NCBI GenBank assembly: GCA_016795105.1
Contig: JAEUIH010000021.1
Span: 1-64,000 of the forward strand
Length of the DNA stretch: 64,000 bases
Source: Planctomyces sp.
Lineage (GTDB): Bacteria > Planctomycetota > Planctomycetia > Planctomycetales > Planctomycetaceae
Reading direction: 5' to 3'
A model generated the notes under the pieces. The model ran no database searches. It was given only the letters and a program-made list of their open reading frames with translations, and had not been told where the DNA came from. How positions within the stretch are numbered: the stretch's first letter is position 1; each line of letters opens with the position of its first letter. Shown here one piece after another: positions 63,300-64,000 of the stretch. The translations under genes and the position numbers were made by a program.

Positions 63300-63917
63300 A
63301 TGCCGTTCCCAAAACCGTTCTTTCGATGGCGTCCGCATCCCTGGCATGGACTGGAAGTTGGACCAAGTCCACCTCGCATCGTTCATGCATTCATCGAGAT
63401 TTCTCCGTTTGACCTCGTAAAGTACGAAGTCGACAAAGTCACGGGCTACCTGCGTGTCGACCGACCGCAACGCACGTCGTCCCAGCCACCGGCACTCTAT
63501 GGCTTTGTCCCTCGCACCTATTGTGGGGCTCGCGTCGCAGAACTGATGCCGCGTGCGAGGAGAGGTGATGGCGACCCTCTGGATATTTGTGTCCTCAGCG
63601 AACGGCCGATCACAAAGTCCGAAGTAATCGTCACTGTCCGAGTGATCGGTGGCCTTCCGATGCTGGACGGCGGTGAAGCAGACGATAAAATCATCGGCGT
63701 TTTGGCTCAGGATAATATCTGGTCACATGTGGAAGATCTTGACGAGCTTCCACAGGCACTTGTACAGCGACTTCGACATTACTTCACGACCTACAAAGTT
63801 ATGCCCGGTGACAATTCCCATCAGGTTGCCATTGACCATATCTATGATCGGGCACATGCAGAAAAAGTAATTTTAGCCGCCATGGCTGATTATGCAGATG
63901 AGTATGGCGGCGAGTAA
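63300..63917 (+). CDS. ppa: Inorganic pyrophosphatase (family I)
   Basis: 205 aa. All family I metal and substrate residues are visible: [34 protein letters not shown] and [12 protein letters not shown]. It hydrolyses pyrophosphate in the cytoplasm. The ~30-residue Pro/Trp-rich N-terminus ([17 protein letters not shown]) is a frequent variant. ATG 63300 has only a weak ribosome site. A DJ-1/PfpI gene follows by 24 bp. Confidence 0.94.
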   Translation: MPFPKPFFRWRPHPWHGLEVGPSPPRIVHAFIEISPFDLVKYEVDKVTGYLRVDRPQRTSSQPPALYGFVPRTYCGARVAELMPRARRGDGDPLDICVLSERPITKSEVIVTVRVIGGLPMLDGGEADDKIIGVLAQDNIWSHVEDLDELPQALVQRLRHYFTTYKVMPGDNSHQVAIDHIYDRAHAEKVILAAMADYADEYGGE

Positions 63918-63941
63918 CTGGGCATTTACCGGAGGTCGTCG

Positions 63942-64000
63942 ATGTCGGTGAAACGAGTTCTTCTGCTCGCTGGTGACTTCGTGGAAGATTACGAAGTCAT
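63942..64000 (+). CDS. DJ-1/PfpI-family protein (partial, runs off window)
   Basis: Only the first 19 codons are in the window: MSVKRVLLLAGDFVEDYEV, with the strand and Glu-Asp pattern (GDFVEDYE) typical of DJ-1/PfpI glutamine-amidotransferase-like proteins. A perfect GGAGG is seven bases before the ATG. It is likely co-transcribed with the pyrophosphatase gene. Function of this family ranges from deglycase to protease-like; undecided here. Confidence 0.75.
   Translation, partial: MSVKRVLLLAGDFVEDYEV

Overview
The window reads as chromosomal DNA from a planctomycete (order Planctomycetales; I do not commit to a genus). The evidence is a Tat-exported DUF1501 protein, two membrane-anchored Ser/Thr kinases fused to sensory C-termini (WD40+NPCBM and SUMF1), two ECF sigma factors of planctomycete type, a csrA with an HU-family neighbour, many secreted proteins of unknown role, and a dispersed 'TGTAGGATGGGCATTCCTGCCC'-type hairpin element behind genes. 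There is no prophage, CRISPR array, transposase or rRNA operon in the window; one tRNA (Glu-TTC) is present.

Layout. 0.1-9.2 kb (minus strand): a run headed by an ECF sigma factor, its putative anti-sigma factor and a secreted Pro-rich protein, followed by a Tat-signal-bearing EutB-EutC fusion (ethanolamine ammonia-lyase), a DUF2271/PepSY membrane pair and a double-esterase/SMP-30 fusion. 9.4-10.5 kb: HU-family protein, csrA with a GGA-loop leader hairpin, tRNA-Glu and a strong terminator. 10.9-15.2 kb (plus): rsmD-htpG-acyl-CoA dehydrogenase-membrane protein. 15.3-23.9 kb: KDPG aldolase, secreted cysteine hydrolase, an ABC-2-type permease and a 1472-aa kinase-WD40-NPCBM protein. 23.9-31.7 kb (minus): a six-gene operon combining an SDR, an E2-type acyltransferase, a squalene-hopene-cyclase-like class II terpene cyclase, a DUF116::polyprenyl-synthase fusion, and a MacA/MacB-like export pair. 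This is the best candidate in the window for an undescribed system (synthesis plus export or envelope placement of an unknown cyclic isoprenoid).

32.0-40.5 kb (plus): HPF-like protein, a small membrane protein, then a two-gene signalling unit (REC-HD-GYP plus a 1942-aa pseudokinase-ATPase-TPR-GAF-histidine kinase-REC-HPt protein). 40.5-44.2 kb: DUF2200, a thioesterase-methyltransferase fusion and a FadL-like porin. 44.3-54.4 kb (minus): kinase-SUMF1, an ECF sigma factor whose start overlaps the stop of glgX, glgX, HEAT-like protein, ferrochelatase, a zinc dehydrogenase and a zinc-ribbon membrane protein. 54.6-62.2 kb (plus): L-rhamnose operon (isomerase, full ABC importer, DUF1501 protein) ending in a 69-bp tandem array of the hairpin element. 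62.5-64.0 kb: His-tailed membrane protein, inorganic pyrophosphatase and the start of a DJ-1/PfpI protein cut by the window end.

Two themes recur: sensory/regulatory genes are packed directly against metabolic ones (sigma-EutBC, glgX-sigma), and export functions occur without a local ATPase (two ABC permeases flanking the WD40 kinase). All functional statements come from reading motifs in translated sequence; nothing was searched against a database.
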